A stretch of DNA of 23,267 bases from assembly GCA_905236535.1 (NCBI GenBank), contig CAJOQN010000010.1, positions 1 to 23,267 of the forward strand, read 5' to 3'. Positions 22,301-23,267 of this stretch are shown one piece after another (the first letter of the stretch is position 1; each line of letters opens with the position of its first letter). Made by a program: the position numbers and the translations under genes. Source of the DNA: an uncultured Bacilli bacterium. Lineage in GTDB: Bacteria; Bacillota_I; Bacilli_A; RFN20; CAG-826. Under the pieces are notes generated by a model. That model saw nothing but the letters and a program-made list of their open reading frames with translations, was not told the DNA's origin and did not search any database.

Positions 22301-22510
22301 CAATTAAGCGATGACCAAAAAGGAAAAATTGATTCCCAATATTTGAACATTCTTATTCAAGCAGAAAATCAATATGAAAATTTAAAAGCAAACGGAGATC
22401 TCTTGTTTAGAATTTTGTTATTTATCTTTGGCATTTTGCTTATTATTGGATTGATTTTATTATCTTATCTTCTTGAAAAGAAGAAAAAATTAGAGAACAA
22501 ACTCAATTAA
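19334..22510 (+). CDS. Secreted beta-helix surface protein with helical repeats and C-terminal membrane anchor
   Basis: 1058 residues. A signal peptide (basic start KINIKRKNKFKG, hydrophobic core LTLLFGVSLLFG) probably ends near VLA-EEG (about 45). Two right-handed beta-helix modules follow: about 50-350 (INLNGFTLSA, GGTLTING, GGAIAVYSG, GGAIFVIEG) and about 355-720 (FDLNGCGISANGGG, GGGMYVKPG, GGTIIGMN, GGTICNNASRVGAI). They share start and end elements and look duplicated. Residues 725-1018 hold about five helical repeats of some 58 residues with DDSLDDI and AYDQLSDE signatures. The protein ends with a membrane helix (about 1022-1047) and KKKKLENKLN, with no LPXTG. It is likely an adhesin or glycan-binding surface protein; an enzymatic role is possible but no catalytic residues are evident. 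Start ATG 19334 has a weak SD. Confidence 0.85.
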   Translation: MKINIKRKNKFKGLTLLFGVSLLFGTCLNIRLIKKDNNPLRVLAEEGTLLPSSGGTLSSGIYYLDGDMTLTNYITVDTGNDIVINLNGFTLSARSKASESSSDDIPIVYVNGGTLTINGKDDADNKGTLSNGTGYRIGGYTRGGAIAVYSGEATINDCNITNNYCCFGGAIFVIEGNTATLNNCNVYDNDTYGGYGILGAIYVEGSSATVNVNGGEIYNNDAGIYLWGSNTAASKANLNGVYIHDNNNYGVRVDGNDNGNPALTISGDTIIKNNSTLASPELPGNLRINSSNQAKVAVISELGDNASIGVTMTGDKGVFTSSANTSYNDASKFFSDDTNYGIVKNSNGQLELSDAVAYLTDGDSVTAYSTFDNAITAWNAANDNATLALAKNATVSNTISLSSTKTFDLNGCGISANGGGFSIFTIEDGGDLTLNDSGTTTHYFTISNLETNGAGLGTICDEATYNAAAATARGTFNGGYLTGSTVTSPNTMNPYPGGGMYVKPGGTATMNGGTIIGMNCNDAAGCIGNEGTFTLNDGSLIYNKSGRGAINSVYGTININGGSISYNTGRGTSNNGRAAAIIAYGQTDAFYLSGGTICNNASRVGAIAIQVDCQIKGSPLIKDNMSYGESGSDWVPGNFLTSWVAKGYIKVVGELNLESPIGVSIGADNEKVITNTDAEFLTYNNLNNFFSEKTGCKVGKFPVGSAKAGQLYIDETAVVDFVDNVENITPLTYNGGSDDSLDDIVNALTAYYNLTSDQQDFVNEINYDTLVHAKEVYDHVHLVGTLINAIPAPSDSSEYYDAINLAITEYNKLTEEEIALLNSVIDFGEILRGHLAIKEAIELILQIGDITYNGGEDDSLDDILAAEDAYNELTDEQKVLVDLLTNGVLGDDRESYDNIDNVVKLIESIGDINYGGENDSLDDIEAAREAYDQLSDEEKAIVGSYNNSDQTLKDAEDVYEVIELISNIGDVTDDEETKEAIEEAREAYDQLSDDQKGKIDSQYLNILIQAENQYENLKANGDLLFRILLFIFGILLIIGLILLSYLLEKKKKLENKLN
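22115..22308 (+). repeat. Exact 23-bp DNA repeat in the helical-repeat region
   Basis: Positions 22115-22137 and 22286-22308 are identical over 23 bases (both contain GCTTACGATCAATTAAG) and encode the REAYDQLS signature of adjacent repeat units, 171 bases (57 codons) apart in the same frame. Confidence 0.85.
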
Positions 22511-22580
22511 AATATAGCAATAGGTTTATTTAAATTAATTGAAAAAATGACAGCAATTAAAAATTAGAGGAATGAAAGCA

Positions 22581-23267
22581 ATGTCTATCGGCAAATTAGT
22601 CTCATTATTAATGCTTACGAGTCAGCATTTTGATGCCAAATATGCTTGGGTAATTGTTTTAGGTGTTCTCACCATTGTGGTATGGACAAGTTGCTTAATC
22701 ATTGCTCTTACTTTTAGAAAAAAGAAAGAAGTTCTTAAAAATGCGATAGAAACAGAAACTTCTCTAATGGATTCAAATGAAAAAGCGACTGATGACGAGG
22801 AAGAAACACTCACCCTTTCTGATGAACATGGCAACATCTTTAATATTCGTTATATCAAGTCATTTACCGCTAAACTCATCCAATCTAGTGATGAAACTAA
22901 AAAATATTATGAAGAACTTAAAAACGAAGTCCTTTCATATAAGAAAACCAATTCTAGAATAAGCTGGCATTATGATTCGATCAATTCAGGAAGAAGTCAA
23001 TTTCTTAAATTTGCAATTAGAGGAAAGACATTATGCGTTTACCTTCCGCTTAATATCGATGATTACGCAAATACTAAATATAAATTAGAAAAAACTGAAT
23101 CTAAGAAATATGAAGATGTCCCATGTCTTTATAGAATTAATAATGATAGAAGACTTGGCTATGCCAAAGAATTAATCACCGTTGTCGCTAATAACCTTGG
23201 TTTAGAAAAAGGCGAAGAACAACATGAAATATATTCCAATCTTCCTTATGAACCAAATAAACCACTC
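22581..23267 (+). CDS. Single-pass membrane protein of unknown function (3' end outside window)
   Basis: 229 codons are visible and the frame is still open at the window end. One membrane helix (about 22-44, WVIVLGVLTIVVWTSCLIIA) precedes an acidic linker (DSNEKATDDEEE). A conserved-looking cytoplasmic block follows: SFTAKLIQSSDETKKYYEEL, SRISWHYDSINSGR, KFAIRGKTLCVYLPLN, then KYEDVPCLYRINNDRRLGYA. I recall this block in proteins of unknown function from clostridia and related Firmicutes, often repeated within one protein, so further copies may lie beyond the edge. An in-frame ATG at 22572 is too close to AGAGG (22566-22570), so 22581 is preferred. It begins 70 bases after the surface-protein gene and may be co-transcribed. 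Confidence 0.75.
   Translation, partial: MSIGKLVSLLMLTSQHFDAKYAWVIVLGVLTIVVWTSCLIIALTFRKKKEVLKNAIETETSLMDSNEKATDDEEETLTLSDEHGNIFNIRYIKSFTAKLIQSSDETKKYYEELKNEVLSYKKTNSRISWHYDSINSGRSQFLKFAIRGKTLCVYLPLNIDDYANTKYKLEKTESKKYEDVPCLYRINNDRRLGYAKELITVVANNLGLEKGEEQHEIYSNLPYEPNKPL

Noticed and set aside
19334..22510. CRISPR or satellite-like array in the surface-protein gene
   Set aside because: Repeats are protein-coding, diverged and lack regular spacers; they explain themselves as structural repeats.
22622..22837. Minus-strand ORF opposite the last gene
   Set aside because: Opposes a longer open frame with membrane helix and conserved block; Ser-rich composition is typical of antisense frames.

Overview
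The window is AT-rich bacterial DNA read with the standard code: TGA is used as a stop and TGG for Trp. Rho-independent terminators are frequent and intergenic gaps are short. The gene families (fatty acid kinase FakA with a DegV/FakB partner, ROK glucokinase, SERCA-type Ca2+ ATPase, HKD cardiolipin synthase, and a membrane-anchored beta-helix surface protein without LPXTG) point to a low-GC Firmicute of the Bacilli/Erysipelotrichia/Mollicutes-like gut group. The genus cannot be assigned from the sequence.

Layout. 1-343 holds no intact gene: a short C-terminal gene end, a 14-base near-direct repeat and a terminator. 344-2192 is tRNA-Arg, cardiolipin synthase starting 5 nt after the tRNA CCA, then tRNA-Leu with its own promoter and terminator. 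2359-6778 is housekeeping: glucokinase, a convergent CDF metal exporter, phosphoglycerate mutase and an atypical ClC-type membrane protein. 6857-12690 is a lipid and envelope block: FakA, a tandem-domain acyltransferase, a divergent alpha/beta hydrolase with Cys at the nucleophile position, FakB, and a membrane-anchored GT2 glycosyltransferase. 12729-17292 has a membrane-anchored protein with an internal duplication (minus strand) and a large Ca2+ ATPase. 17347-17764 is a tRNA group (Thr, Val, Gly). 17765-23267 looks accessory: a gene remnant, an antitoxin-Fic toxin pair, a 1058-residue secreted beta-helix protein, and a membrane protein cut by the window end.

How the genes may work together. 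FakB presents exogenous fatty acid to FakA, giving acyl-phosphate. The acyltransferase, cardiolipin synthase and glycosyltransferase could consume lipid precursors downstream, and the hydrolase could release or transfer acyl groups. This is inferred from families and proximity. The Fic pair next to the tRNA group looks like an inserted cassette. Its antitoxin joins a RelB/DinJ-like DNA-binding half to a VbhA-like Fic-inhibitory half, and an operator-like palindrome overlaps its promoter.

Expression signals fall into two classes. Some genes have clear Shine-Dalgarno (SD) sites: glcK, gpmA, fakB, the ATPase and the antitoxin. About half have none, and several of those have a -10 box so close to the start codon that a leaderless or very short-leader mRNA is predicted.
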